From Actinomadura soli (GTDB lineage Bacteria > Actinomycetota > Actinomycetes > Streptosporangiales > Streptosporangiaceae), in the NCBI RefSeq assembly GCF_005889715.1, contig NZ_VCKW01000077.1, positions 1-32,262 on the forward strand: DNA of 32,262 nt. Reading direction: 5' to 3'. The notes under the pieces are model-generated. The model was not told where the DNA came from. It searched no databases and saw only the letters and a program-made list of their open reading frames with translations. A program made the position numbers and the translations under genes. Below are positions 7,713 through 14,930 of the stretch, in pieces; the stretch's first letter is position 1, and each line of letters begins with the position of its first letter.

Positions 7713-7849
7713 GGAAGGAGACTCCATGGCGCGGCGTGGGGGTGACGGGCGCTCCCGCCCCCCGCGGGGTGCCCCTGGCGAAATCACCGTTCATGCTATA
7801 CGTACGGCGGCCACACCCAGTGAGTAATTTGCCCGGGTAGCGTGCACGT
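7713..7849. promoter_or_regulatory. Divergent control region of the PknG operon and a membrane-protein gene
   Basis: This 137-bp gap must hold the minus-strand PknG-operon promoter; TATAGC at 7800-7795 is the best -10-like hexamer I find, without a convincing -35. On the plus strand TAGCGT at 7838-7843 sits six bases before the ATG at 7850, the spacing expected of a leaderless transcript. A 33-codon plus-strand frame at 7726-7827 has GGAAGGAG upstream but no recognisable product. Confidence 0.35.
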
Positions 7850-8548
7850 ATGCTCGCCGAACCCGCGCCCGCCCTGAGCGACCTCGCGCTCGGCCTGGTC
7901 GTGGTCCTTCTAGCCGCCCGACTAGGACGCCCGCCAGCAGTCCACCGTCCTCCAGCCCCCGCCCACCACCAATCAACGGACGAGATCCGCTCGGCCTCCC
8001 GCTACTGGCGCACGTCCTTCTGGTGGGCCGGGATCGCGGCGCTGGCCGGGTTCATCCACCACGGCTTCGTGAAGTTCTCGGACCGGTGGGACGAGCCGAG
8101 CTGGGCCGTCATCAGCGCCATGGTGGTCATCGCGGTGTCGTACCTGCTGGCCGCGACCGTCACCGAGGTGCTCGGCCCCCGCCACCACAGGACGTTCTGG
8201 CTGCTGCGATCGGTCGGGATCGTGGCCTACGCGTGCCTGGCGGCGACCGGGCACGCGGGCGTCACCGCGCTGCTGGCCTGCGAGAGCCTGACGATGGTCA
8301 GCATCCTGATCCTGTGGGGCGTGGCGGCCCGGCGCCGCAACCCGATGGCCGGTCCGATGATCATCGCGCTGGCCGCCAGCGGGGCCGCGGCGGGGACCAA
8401 GGCGCTCGACCCGAACGTCACCGGCCGCGTCGCGCTGGATCCGACGTCGGTGTACCACCTCGCCCAGATCGTGGGCATGGTGCTGCTCTACTTCACCGTC
8501 AGCGCCCCGCGCCGCGCGGCGCCCGAGCCGAGCCCCGCCACCGGCTGA
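7850..8548 (+). CDS. Polytopic membrane protein of unknown function
   Basis: A 232-residue hydrophobic protein with about seven predicted membrane helices: one at 9-26, then a polar loop (30-50), then about six more from residue 55 to 218. Possible functional residues inside or beside helices include the His pair in FIHHGF and a His in VYHLAQ; seven-TM proteins with clustered His can be hydrolases, but I do not see a full signature. It resembles small actinobacterial membrane proteins annotated only as domains of unknown function. There is no clear ribosome site; TAGCGT just before the ATG suggests a leaderless message. It is transcribed away from the PknG operon and converges with the methyltransferase, six bases apart. 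I do not recognise a function. Confidence 0.72.
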   Translation: MLAEPAPALSDLALGLVVVLLAARLGRPPAVHRPPAPAHHQSTDEIRSASRYWRTSFWWAGIAALAGFIHHGFVKFSDRWDEPSWAVISAMVVIAVSYLLAATVTEVLGPRHHRTFWLLRSVGIVAYACLAATGHAGVTALLACESLTMVSILILWGVAARRRNPMAGPMIIALAASGAAAGTKALDPNVTGRVALDPTSVYHLAQIVGMVLLYFTVSAPRRAAPEPSPATG

Positions 8549-8554
8549 CCCCGG

Positions 8555-9328
8555 CTACCGCAGGGCGGCGACAAGGGCATCGCTGTGCGAGCACCAGACC
8601 TGGCGGGCCTCCGCGAAGCCCTGCTCGCGCAGGGCGTCCAGGTGCCATCGGGTCGTGGTCGGACGGTCGGCCCGGTGCGCCCCGTCCGGGCTCCGGGGGT
8701 CGCCGAGCATCTCGAAGCGGCACCGGGCGGGCTCGGCGAGGACGGGGTCGGCGGCGACCTTCGTCCACCAGTTCGGCCAGTCGAGCGCCCCCGCGGCCCG
8801 CTCGCGTTCCTGCCGGGCGGCGTGGAACGCCTCGGCCGCCGCGTTGAGGCGGGGCGTGGACTCGTCGGTCATATGGTCGGCGTTGAGGAACACGCCGCCG
8901 TCCTTGAGCACGCCGTGGACGCGCCCGTACAGGACGCGGAGCGGCTCGGTGTCCAGCCAGTGCAGGGCGGTGGCGGTGAGGACGGCGTCGTACGAGCGGT
9001 GCGGCAGGGCGTCCGTCCAGGACGGGTCCGTCAGATCGGCGGTCACCAGCTCCACCCGGGCGTCACCGGCGAAGTGGCCGCCCGCGATCGTGAGCAGGGC
9101 CGGGTCGATGTCGACGCCCGTGGCGCGGGCGCCGGGGAAGCGCCTCAGCAGCCGGTCGGTGATGGTGCCCGTCCCGCAGGCGAGGTCGAGGACGACCGGC
9201 TCGGGGCCCGCGAGCGCCTCGACCGTGTCGAGCATGACGCGGAAGCGCTCCTCGCGGTCGGGCATGTACCACTCCTGCTGACGGTCCCAGCTGTCCTGCC
9301 ATTCCCGCCAGGTGGCCATTTCGGTCAT
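8555..9328 (-). CDS. Class I SAM-dependent methyltransferase
   Basis: A 257-residue cytoplasmic protein with a Rossmann methyltransferase domain. Motif I is VLDLACGTGT (about 46-55), followed by the acidic post-I strand GVDIDP, then VELVTADLTD, and motif IV-like YDAVLTATALHWL. The HWL pattern and the C-terminal part resemble UbiE/Tam-type small-molecule methyltransferases; the acceptor cannot be told. The ATG at 9328 is chosen because GGAGGAAAC lies directly upstream. That ATG overlaps by ATGA the stop of an upstream remnant frame (9325-9708), so translation may be coupled to it. It faces the membrane-protein gene with a six-base gap. The family is sure, the substrate unknown. Confidence 0.88.
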   Translation of the reverse strand: MTEMATWREWQDSWDRQQEWYMPDREERFRVMLDTVEALAGPEPVVLDLACGTGTITDRLLRRFPGARATGVDIDPALLTIAGGHFAGDARVELVTADLTDPSWTDALPHRSYDAVLTATALHWLDTEPLRVLYGRVHGVLKDGGVFLNADHMTDESTPRLNAAAEAFHAARQERERAAGALDWPNWWTKVAADPVLAEPARCRFEMLGDPRSPDGAHRADRPTTTRWHLDALREQGFAEARQVWCSHSDALVAALR

Positions 9329-9708
9329 GGTTTCCTCCGTTGGGGTCGGGCCGCCTGGATCAGCAGGCGGGTCGTGCCGGACTCGGGTGCTTCGAGGACG
9401 CGGTCGAGGTCGCCGCGGTCGACCACAGAGCGCGGCCGGTGGGCGGCGGGCGGTGCCCGGTTCGACGCCCAGGCGAACTGCCGCTGGGCGTGCGGGTCCA
9501 TGGTCTCCTTGGCACCCGCGCCCGGGAACACCGCCCGCAGCGTCCCGCCCCTGCGAGGCGCGCTGGACTCCGTCCCGCCGGACGAGCACGCGCCCAGCAG
9601 GACGGCCCCGCCCGCCGTCGCTCCCGCGAGTCCCAGAAACCCACGCCGCGTGGTACCGCTCGGCACGCCGCACACCACCTCTTCACAAACCGGCTCACTT
9701 CGGTGCAT
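9325..9708 (-). pseudogene. Truncated N-terminus of a peptide-binding lipoprotein (family 5)
   Basis: The frame begins like a Tat-exported lipoprotein: a twin Arg (TTRRGFLGLAG), a hydrophobic stretch, a lipobox LLGAC, then a Ser/Gly linker and GGTLRAVFPG...MDPH, the usual start of a family 5 oligopeptide/nickel-binding protein. Such proteins need about 500 residues. Here recognisable sequence stops after about 85 residues and continues as Arg/Pro-rich sequence without family character to a TGA overlapping the methyltransferase ATG. This looks like an internal deletion that left the signal sequence. GTG at 9666 (GAAGAGG upstream) or ATG at 9708 could start it. A short exported lipopeptide cannot be excluded. 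No partner transporter is nearby. Confidence 0.62.
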
Positions 9709-9715
9709 CTCAGTC

Positions 9716-9736
9716 GCAATTGCAACATTATTGCAA
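9716..9736. promoter_or_regulatory. TTGCAA repeat, candidate operator
   Basis: TTGCAA, itself a palindrome, occurs at 9720-9725 and again at 9731-9736. The starts are 11 bases apart, about one helical turn, and the first overlaps the dyad GCAATTGC (9716-9723). This AT-rich patch stands out in very GC-rich DNA. It lies just upstream of the lipoprotein remnant and methyltransferase (minus) and about 100 bases upstream of the secreted protein (plus). It has the symmetry of a dimeric repressor site; the regulator is unknown. Confidence 0.4.
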
Positions 9737-9837
9737 GAGAGGTTCCCGGACTCGGCCAAGGGGCGGGCAAGACCCCGCGCCGTGCCGCTAGGGGCGGGCC
9801 CCGGCGACCGTAGGGTCCCCGCGAGAGGGGGCTCGTC

Positions 9838-11235
9838 TTGAGCAGATCGTGGAAGGTCACCATGGTGGCCGCGGGGGCGACGGCGGCGATGATCGTCCCG
9901 GCGGTGGCCTGGCCCGGCGGCGGCGCGGACGCGTCCGGCGCCGCGGCCCATGGACGCTGGGTCCTGGTCGATCACGAGGGCTTCGACCGGCCGCTGAAGG
10001 TCGACGGGGCCCCGTGGCGCCGCGACCCGCAGGGGCCGGGCAGCCCGTGGCACGTCGACGCGTTCGACGACGACGGCGACGCCTGGAAGAAGATCAGCGG
10101 GCCGCTGTTCGCGCGGCAGCTCGCGACCCTGAACGTCTTCCGCAAGCGCGTCGCGTTCGGCCGCGACGGCTGGCTGACCGCCGAGGTCGCCGCCGTCGAC
10201 AAGGACCGCGACGGCCGCCCCGACTCGCGTCCCGGCCTGTCGACCGCGGCCCTGCCGGGCGGGCAGCGGGCCGCGCGGATCTCCGAGCCGAGCTGGGACG
10301 CCGGGGTCCTGATCCGGCCGACGCGCCCGCTCCCGCCGCGCTACCGCGTGGAGATGACGCTGCGCGGCATCGACTTCGGCGGTAAGCGCGGCGGCACCTT
10401 CGACTACGGCGGCAAGCACAACGGCTACACCCGCGAGCCCTGCAAGACCCGGTACCCCTGGACGTTCCAGGGCGCGCTGCCCGGCAAGTCGCGCTGCGAC
10501 TATCCCGACGTGACGAGGGAGAACGGGTTCTACTACCTGACGGTCCTCGACTACGCGACCCCGGCGCCGCACGGCAACCCCGGCATCCACTACCGGCGCA
10601 AGGTCATCATGGACGGCTACTACAGCGACGACGAGCGCTGGAAGAGCGCCGGGACCTGCAACCCGAAGACGGGCGAGATCTACCGGACGTTCGACGGCAC
10701 CTTCAACGGGGTCAACGCGCTGTTCGTCCGCGGCGACAGGTTCCGCGAGGCGTCCAACAACAACATCAGCAACGAGTACTACATCAAGACGGCCTGCGGG
10801 GACGTGTCCATGGACCGGCCGTACGGGCCGGGCGGCAAGTTCCGCCAGCACCTCACCAGCGCCGAACTACGGCCGGAGCTGCTGCCGGAGGCGTCCTACA
10901 CGTTCGCCATCGAACGCGACCGCACCGGCTACACGCTCGAAATGAGCGGGCCGTTCCTCAACACCGGGCAGACGACGCTGCGCGTCCACCACGACTTCGT
11001 GGAGGACGGCCGTCCGATCTGGCACTACAACCAGACCCCGGACGAATACGACGGCCGTTTCGACCGCACGCTGAAGCACACCGGCCCCGCCGGGACGTTC
11101 ACGACCGAGCATTCCTGGCCGAAAGGCTCGGCCTACCCCGACTCCTTCATCATCGGGGACCCGCACCTGAACTACTACGAGGGCTCGGCGTACGTCGACG
11201 ACATCCGCCTCTACATTCCCGCCGACAAGAGGTAG
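9838..11235 (+). CDS. Large secreted protein, possible beta-jelly-roll, unknown function
   Basis: A 465-residue protein. An N-terminal signal peptide (basic start, hydrophobic stretch to about residue 25, Ala-rich cleavage region near 35) precedes a long domain rich in aromatic residues, Gly and Asp, with alternating beta-strand patterns such as YRVEMTLRGIDF and FYYLTVLDYA, and four Cys in two pairs that may form disulfides. The composition suggests a concanavalin-A-like glucanase or lectin fold, but I cannot find the GH16 catalytic ExDxxE motif. Start is TTG at 9838, with AGAGGGGG seven bases upstream; the ATG eight codons later lacks a site. It stands next to chitin-degrading genes, which suggests action on polysaccharide; that is inference only. 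Confidence 0.7.
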   Translation: MSRSWKVTMVAAGATAAMIVPAVAWPGGGADASGAAAHGRWVLVDHEGFDRPLKVDGAPWRRDPQGPGSPWHVDAFDDDGDAWKKISGPLFARQLATLNVFRKRVAFGRDGWLTAEVAAVDKDRDGRPDSRPGLSTAALPGGQRAARISEPSWDAGVLIRPTRPLPPRYRVEMTLRGIDFGGKRGGTFDYGGKHNGYTREPCKTRYPWTFQGALPGKSRCDYPDVTRENGFYYLTVLDYATPAPHGNPGIHYRRKVIMDGYYSDDERWKSAGTCNPKTGEIYRTFDGTFNGVNALFVRGDRFREASNNNISNEYYIKTACGDVSMDRPYGPGGKFRQHLTSAELRPELLPEASYTFAIERDRTGYTLEMSGPFLNTGQTTLRVHHDFVEDGRPIWHYNQTPDEYDGRFDRTLKHTGPAGTFTTEHSWPKGSAYPDSFIIGDPHLNYYEGSAYVDDIRLYIPADKR

Positions 11236-11244
11236 GAAAGCGAA

Positions 11245-11279
11245 CGACCCGCGCCCGGGTGGTGGCCGGACGCGGGTCG
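11245..11279. terminator. Terminator hairpin between two convergent secreted-protein genes
   Basis: CGACCCGCG (11245-11253) pairs perfectly with CGCGGGTCG (11271-11279) around a 17-base loop, starting ten bases after the stop of the secreted-protein gene. There is no T-tract. It may also block transcripts running out of the chitinase gene from the other side. Confidence 0.5.
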
Positions 11280-11399
11280 GACGCAGGTCGATCGCGCGCG
11301 AGGGGAGTACGCGACCGGCCCATCTATTCTTGAGTTTCATCCTCGGTCCCCGGTCAGGTCACGCCCTCACGGACAGACCGGATGAAACATCACACTCCG

Positions 11400-12293
11400 T
11401 CAGCAGGTCAGGTTGTCACCGGTGGGGACACCGAGAAGCTGGGTGAACCGTTTGTAGGCGTTCACCCGGCTCTGCACCTGGGACGGGTTTCCGCCATTGC
11501 ATTCCAGGCTGCCGTTGATACTGCGGATCGTCTCGCCGAACCCACGGCCGTTGACCATCGCGTTGTGCGGGGTCATGGTGCCGGGGCCGTTCTGCGTCAT
11601 CCAGTACCAGAGGGCGCTCTTCCACGACACGGCCGCGTCGCGCTCCACCTGCCACGGGTTGTTCAGCAGGTCGATGCCGAGCGCGTCACCCGCGGCCTTG
11701 TAGTTGAAGTTCCAGCTCAGCTGGATGGGTCCGCGGCCGTAGTAGGCGGCCTGCCCCGCGGGACACCCGTAGGGCTGGCTCCTGTCGCAATAGTGCGGGT
11801 AGTTGTCCTTGTTCTGCTCGACGATGTGCACCAGCCCGCCGGTCTCATGGTTGACGTTGGCGAGGAAGGCGGCCGCCTCCTGCTTCTTGACCGTGTCGCT
11901 GCCGGTGCCGGCGAAGGCGGGGAAGGACGCTATGGCAGCGGTCAGGCCGGTGTAGGTGTAGAAGGAATTGCGGCTCGGGAACATCTGGTTGAACTGCGCG
12001 TCGGTCACCACGAACGCACTGCTGCCGGGCGGGTCGGTGGGACTGCTGGATCCACCGCAGTTCCCCTGGTCTGCCCAGACGATCGTGCTTCCCGGTGACT
12101 CGTTCTGCGTCCACCATTTCGCGGTCCAGTTGTGCCCGTTGTGGGACGCGACCGCGCCGCCGGTGTAGACCTTGGAGGCGTTCCATGCCGTCGCGCAGTC
12201 CGCGGCGGTCGCCGGCGACATCGGCAGAATGGCCGACAACGCTCCCGCCGCGAGCAGCGCGGCGCCGAGCAGCGTTGTTCTGCGTTGCACCAC
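11400..12293 (-). CDS. Secreted GH19 chitinase with N-terminal chitin-binding domain
   Basis: A 297-residue exported enzyme. The signal peptide is cleaved probably after ATA (residue 30). A CBM5/12-type chitin-binding domain follows (about 33-79, aromatic NWTAKWWTQNE), then a Ser/Pro linker and a GH19 catalytic domain (about 93-297). The catalytic pair is visible: general acid Glu150 in NVNHETGG and general base Glu159 in HIVEQN; YYGRGPIQLSWNFNY is the family signature. GH19 enzymes hydrolyse chitin by inversion. GTG at 12293 has AAAGGA six bases upstream; the next codon is also GTG. It lies downstream of the two AA10 genes on the same strand and may be cotranscribed with them. Length is normal for Streptomyces-type ChiC/ChiF-like enzymes. 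Confidence 0.94.
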   Translation of the reverse strand: MVQRRTTLLGAALLAAGALSAILPMSPATAADCATAWNASKVYTGGAVASHNGHNWTAKWWTQNESPGSTIVWADQGNCGGSSSPTDPPGSSAFVVTDAQFNQMFPSRNSFYTYTGLTAAIASFPAFAGTGSDTVKKQEAAAFLANVNHETGGLVHIVEQNKDNYPHYCDRSQPYGCPAGQAAYYGRGPIQLSWNFNYKAAGDALGIDLLNNPWQVERDAAVSWKSALWYWMTQNGPGTMTPHNAMVNGRGFGETIRSINGSLECNGGNPSQVQSRVNAYKRFTQLLGVPTGDNLTC

Positions 12294-12371
12294 ATCACAT
12301 CCTTTGCGATTTCACGCGGTGCGGCCCGCCACACGGTGCGGAGCGAGCCGGCCATCACCAGCCGCCGATGT

Positions 12372-12402
12372 GCCGCCGCGAGTTCTCGAAGCCTCCGGCG
12401 GC
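12372..12402 (-). terminator. Hairpin after the inner AA10 gene
   Basis: GCCGCCG (12372-12378) pairs with CGGCGGC (12396-12402), with an inner GAG/CTC pairing, about 13 bases past the stop of the AA10 gene. The same stem with a diverged loop follows the other AA10 copy, so the structure is kept while the loop drifts. Confidence 0.4.
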
Positions 12403-12414
12403 TCCGGACAGTTG

Positions 12415-12933
12415 TTACTGGACGTTCACGTCGATGCAGGCGTAGAAGGCGTTGGCGGTGTCGGCGATGTTCCAGATCGCCAGGATCTTCTGGCGTCCGC
12501 TCACGCCGCCGAGGTTGACGTTGTGGGAGAGGGTGGCCGGCGGCTGCTTGTTGTTGCCGCTGATGTCCGCGACCTTGCGGCCGCCGACGTAGTACTCGTA
12601 GTTCCTCGTGCTGTGCCGGGCGGTGAACGTCCAGGTGAACGTCACCGACTGGCCGACGTTGGTGACCTGCCAGCCCTTGCTGTCGTCGTCGAGCTCGCGG
12701 AATCCCGCGTTGCCGCCGCTGCAGCTGCGCAGGCCCTTGGGCCCCTCGACGCTCTGCGGCTCGTACTTGATCGCTCCGCACTGGACGATGCCCTTGGCGC
12801 ACTGCGCCTGCCGGCTCATCGGCGCCGAGACGTAGCCGTGCGCGAGAGCCGAGGTCGCCGGGATCACGGCGACGAAGGGGGCGATTCCGACGCCCGCCGC
12901 CGCGGCGGCGAGCCTGCGATGTGACCTCTTCAT
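12415..12933 (-). CDS. AA10 lytic polysaccharide monooxygenase (inner copy)
   Basis: A 172-residue secreted copper enzyme consisting of a signal peptide (1-31) and one AA10 catalytic domain (about 141 residues), with no carbohydrate-binding module. Cleavage after SALA exposes His32 as the mature N-terminal His (HGYVSAPMSR). Together with His107 in TARHSTR it forms the copper histidine brace, and Phe163 in NAFYAC fills the axial position. The flat binding surface and small size match chitin-active C1-oxidising members. ATG 12933 has AAGGA eight bases upstream; the longer open frame is not needed. It is about 92% identical to the neighbouring copy. Oxidative cuts here would help the adjacent chitinase. 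Confidence 0.94.
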   Translation of the reverse strand: MKRSHRRLAAAAAGVGIAPFVAVIPATSALAHGYVSAPMSRQAQCAKGIVQCGAIKYEPQSVEGPKGLRSCSGGNAGFRELDDDSKGWQVTNVGQSVTFTWTFTARHSTRNYEYYVGGRKVADISGNNKQPPATLSHNVNLGGVSGRQKILAIWNIADTANAFYACIDVNVQ

Positions 12934-13081
12934 GCGGGGGGTCCTTAGCCTTGGGGTGGGGTCATGGCATGGCGTGGACGGGGACCGGACGGCTCGGGGC
13001 CGGGGAGACGGCCTCGGGCCGGGGAGACTGAGCCGCGTCTGCCCGAGCGGCACGGCCGCGGCCATTACCAGCCGCCGATGT

Positions 13082-13113
13082 GCCGCCGCGACGTAGTCGA
13101 AGCCTCCGGCGGC
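13082..13113 (-). terminator. Hairpin after the outer AA10 gene
   Basis: GCCGCCG (13082-13088) pairs with CGGCGGC (13107-13113), about 13 bases past the stop. If it terminates efficiently, the inner AA10 gene and the chitinase would need promoters of their own; if it is leaky, the three genes form one operon. Confidence 0.4.
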
Positions 13114-13125
13114 TCCGGTCGGGTG

Positions 13126-13641
13126 TTACTGGACGTTCACGTCCACGCAGGCGTAGAAGGCGTTGGCGGTGTCGGCGATGTTCCAGATCGCGAGGATCTT
13201 CTGGCGTCCGCTCACGCCGCCGAGGTTGACGTTGTGGGAGAGGGTGGCCGGCGGCTGCTGGTTGTTGCCGCTGACGTCCGCGACCTTCCGGCCGCCGACG
13301 TAGTACTCGTAGTTCGTCGTGCGGTGGCGGGCGGTGAACGTCCAGGTGAACGTCACCGACTGGCCGACGTTGGTGACCTGCCAGCCCTTGCTGTCGTCGT
13401 TGAGCTCGGTGAAGCGGCTGCCGCCGCTACAGGTGCGCTGGCCCTTGGGCCCTTCGACGCTCTGCGGCTCGTACTTGATCGCTCCGCACTGGACGATTCC
13501 CTTGGCGCACTGCGCCTGGCGGCTCATCGGCGCCGAGACGTAGCCGTGCGCGAGGGCCGAGGTCGCCGGGATCACGGCGACGAGGGGGGCGATGCCGACG
13601 CCCGCGGCGGCGGCGGCGAGCCTGCGATGTGACTTCTTCAT
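13126..13641 (-). CDS. AA10 lytic polysaccharide monooxygenase (outer copy)
   Basis: A 171-residue paralogue of the inner AA10 enzyme with the same layout: signal peptide to residue 31, mature His32, second copper His106, axial Phe162 and no extra module. The copies differ mainly around residues 75-82 (one residue shorter, GGSRFTELN against GGNAGFRELD) and at scattered surface positions, while all metal-site residues are kept, so both should be active. ATG 13641 carries the same AAGGA site. It is the promoter-proximal gene of the AA10-AA10-GH19 series and the one behind the 19-bp palindrome. Likely role: oxidative attack on crystalline chitin outside the cell. Confidence 0.94.
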   Translation of the reverse strand: MKKSHRRLAAAAAGVGIAPLVAVIPATSALAHGYVSAPMSRQAQCAKGIVQCGAIKYEPQSVEGPKGQRTCSGGSRFTELNDDSKGWQVTNVGQSVTFTWTFTARHRTTNYEYYVGGRKVADVSGNNQQPPATLSHNVNLGGVSGRQKILAIWNIADTANAFYACVDVNVQ

Positions 13642-14226
13642 GCGGGGGGTCCTTAGCCTTGGGGTGGGGTCATGGCATGGTGTGGACGGGCCAGGCGGCT
13701 AACGGGCCGGGGAGTCGGCCTCGGGCCGGGGAGACAAGCCGCGTCTACCTGTGCGGCACGGCCGCGTCCATCAGGGGCGATGGAGGGGAGCGGGGCATGC
13801 GGGACTCCATCTGATAGGAAACTTTCCTATCGGGTAGCTGAACGTTAACGCTCCGTCCGTTTGCGGGCAAGACCGGGCGGTGCCTCGATCACGACGTCCC
13901 ATTTGGGCGCGCATGACCAGCGCAGGCTGTGAACTGAACCACTCTCGACCGCTCCAAAGAATTGTCAGAGTTCCCCGATCGACGCGGCCCCGCTTGGCGA
14001 CATCTGCCGACATCGGCCCGCAAAATGCCCTGTGACCTGCGCAAACGGACCCGGCCCCGCACGACGGATTGCCACGTTCCACGGGATCAAGCTCGTGTGT
14101 GCCCCGTGGTGCCCGTGTGTCACGTGCCGGTGGGACGCGGACCCGCACGCCACCCCCCGCCCTGAGAGCAATCGTCTGAAATGTATGGTTTGTAGTGAAC
14201 TGTTTCGAGCGGAGGGGTGAGGGGTC
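13642..14226. other. 585-bp non-coding divergent region
   Basis: This region separates the minus-strand AA10 series from the plus-strand catabolic operon. Bases 13642-13771 belong to the AA10 duplication, and 13813-13831 is the perfect palindrome. Between 13832 and 14160 I see only short direct repeats (CGACATC twice near 13997-14014) and no credible gene. Bases 14170-14200 are AT-richer (ATGTATGGTTTGTAG) and probably hold the promoter of the gene at 14227, though I cannot assign clear -35/-10 boxes. Confidence 0.6.
13813..13831. promoter_or_regulatory. Perfect 19-bp palindrome, candidate operator of the chitin-attack genes
   Basis: GATAGGAAACTTTCCTATC is a perfect dyad (9 + 1 + 9). It lies about 170 bases upstream of the outer AA10 start. 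From memory, AGGAAA-N-TTTCCT palindromes are targets of ROK-family sugar repressors (such as CsnR) near chitosan and sugar genes in Streptomyces, so a ROK-type repressor is my first guess. It does not look like the DasR box. No second copy lies upstream of the inner AA10 gene or the chitinase. Confidence 0.6.
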
Positions 14227-14916
14227 ATGGGGAGGCAACCGCTGGGCTGTCCGTTCTTCCTCGCGGTGGGGCTCAGGCCCCGGCCGGACGAGACCGAGGC
14301 GGAGCTGCGCGCGCTCGCCGGCTTCTACGACACCGTCCACCTCGCGGAGGTCGTCCGCCTGAACGAGGGGTTCGTCAGCGGCGCGCGGTACGAGCTGACC
14401 GAGCCCGCCGACGACGAAACCGTCCCGTCCTGGCTGGCCGTCTACGGCATCGACGGCGAGGAGTCCGCGCGCGCGTTCGTCGCCCGGCAGGGCGAGCGGC
14501 GGCCCGCGTACACGACCGGGCCGCCCGCGTTCTACCGGGCCGCGGTCGTGTGGCGGATGATCTGGGAGAGCGCCGGGTCGGTCGGGGCACCGGTGCCGAG
14601 CCCCGGCAAGATGGCGATGATCGGCATGAATCCCGCCGCGGACGCCACCGACGCCGAGATCGCCGGCTTCGACGACTTCTATACGCGAACGCACCTTCCC
14701 GAGATCGTCTCCGGGCTCGGGTACGACCGGGGCACCCGCTTCCTGCTCTGGCACGAGTTCACGCATCCCGCGCCGGGCTGCCCCCGCTACAACGCGGTCT
14801 ACGAGGCGGAGGACCCGGAACCGAGGCCGCCCGGCGTGCCGCCGCTCACGCCGGGCCCGCGCGCGTGGGAGGAACGCCAGGTCGGCTGGCGGGTCAAGTA
14901 CCGGCGAGCGGGCTGA
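14227..14916 (+). CDS. Two-repeat dimeric alpha/beta-barrel protein (EthD/DUF4286-like), first paralogue
   Basis: A 229-residue soluble protein made of two similar halves. Each carries a motif of the form FY-x3-H-x-x-E-V/I (FYDTVHLAEVV near residue 33; FYTRTHLPEIV near 152), followed by a Gly-rich strand and RYEL/RFLL, the pattern of ferredoxin-like barrels in EthD-type proteins. Such proteins often bind or process small ligands or assist degradative oxygenases; no catalysis can be assigned. A paralogue lies at 21142-21915 in the opposing operon. The ATG at 14227 has GGAGGGG nine bases upstream. It is the first gene of an operon with the hydrolase (14-base gap) and the carboxymuconolactone-decarboxylase-like gene. 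The fold is fairly confident, the role unknown. Confidence 0.75.
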   Translation: MGRQPLGCPFFLAVGLRPRPDETEAELRALAGFYDTVHLAEVVRLNEGFVSGARYELTEPADDETVPSWLAVYGIDGEESARAFVARQGERRPAYTTGPPAFYRAAVVWRMIWESAGSVGAPVPSPGKMAMIGMNPAADATDAEIAGFDDFYTRTHLPEIVSGLGYDRGTRFLLWHEFTHPAPGCPRYNAVYEAEDPEPRPPGVPPLTPGPRAWEERQVGWRVKYRRAG

Positions 14917-14930
14917 ACGAAGGGAACGGG

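Larger units (their letters stand above)
12351..13060. repeat. Tandem duplication unit, inner copy
   Basis: This stretch and 13061-13771 are near-identical tandem copies (offset 706-710 bases) that include the 3' hairpin, the whole AA10 gene and about 130 bases of upstream sequence with the same GGGGGGTCCTTAGCC leader. The copies meet at the short word GCCAT(C/T)ACCA, present at 12351 and 13061. Confidence 0.85.
13061..13771. repeat. Tandem duplication unit, outer copy
   Basis: Second copy of the AA10 unit. Similarity to 12351-13060 stops near 13771, so the palindrome at 13813-13831 is outside the duplicated DNA and present only once, upstream of this copy. Confidence 0.85.

Noticed and set aside
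7726..7827. A 33-codon plus-strand frame with a good GGAAGGAG site
   Set aside because: Arg/Pro/Gly-rich, no homologue known; the same bases are the upstream region of the minus-strand operon, so the site may be chance. Mentioned under the divergent region only.
9709..10851. Upstream continuation of the lipoprotein-remnant frame
   Set aside because: It runs antisense to the secreted-protein gene and has no signal-like start; only the part from 9708 down resembles a binding protein.
12351..13771. Insertion sequence or transposon as the cause of the AA10 repeat
   Set aside because: No transposase, terminal inverted repeats or target-site duplication; a simple tandem duplication at a short repeated word explains it.
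13813..13831. Palindrome as a transcription terminator or DasR box
   Set aside because: It lies upstream of the genes, has a one-base centre unfit for an RNA hairpin loop, and its sequence does not match the ACTGGTCTAGACCAGT-type DasR site.
13771..14766. A minus-strand frame across the 585-bp gap and the first barrel gene
   Set aside because: Residues are low-complexity and the 3' half is antisense to a gene with clear motifs; no ribosome site.
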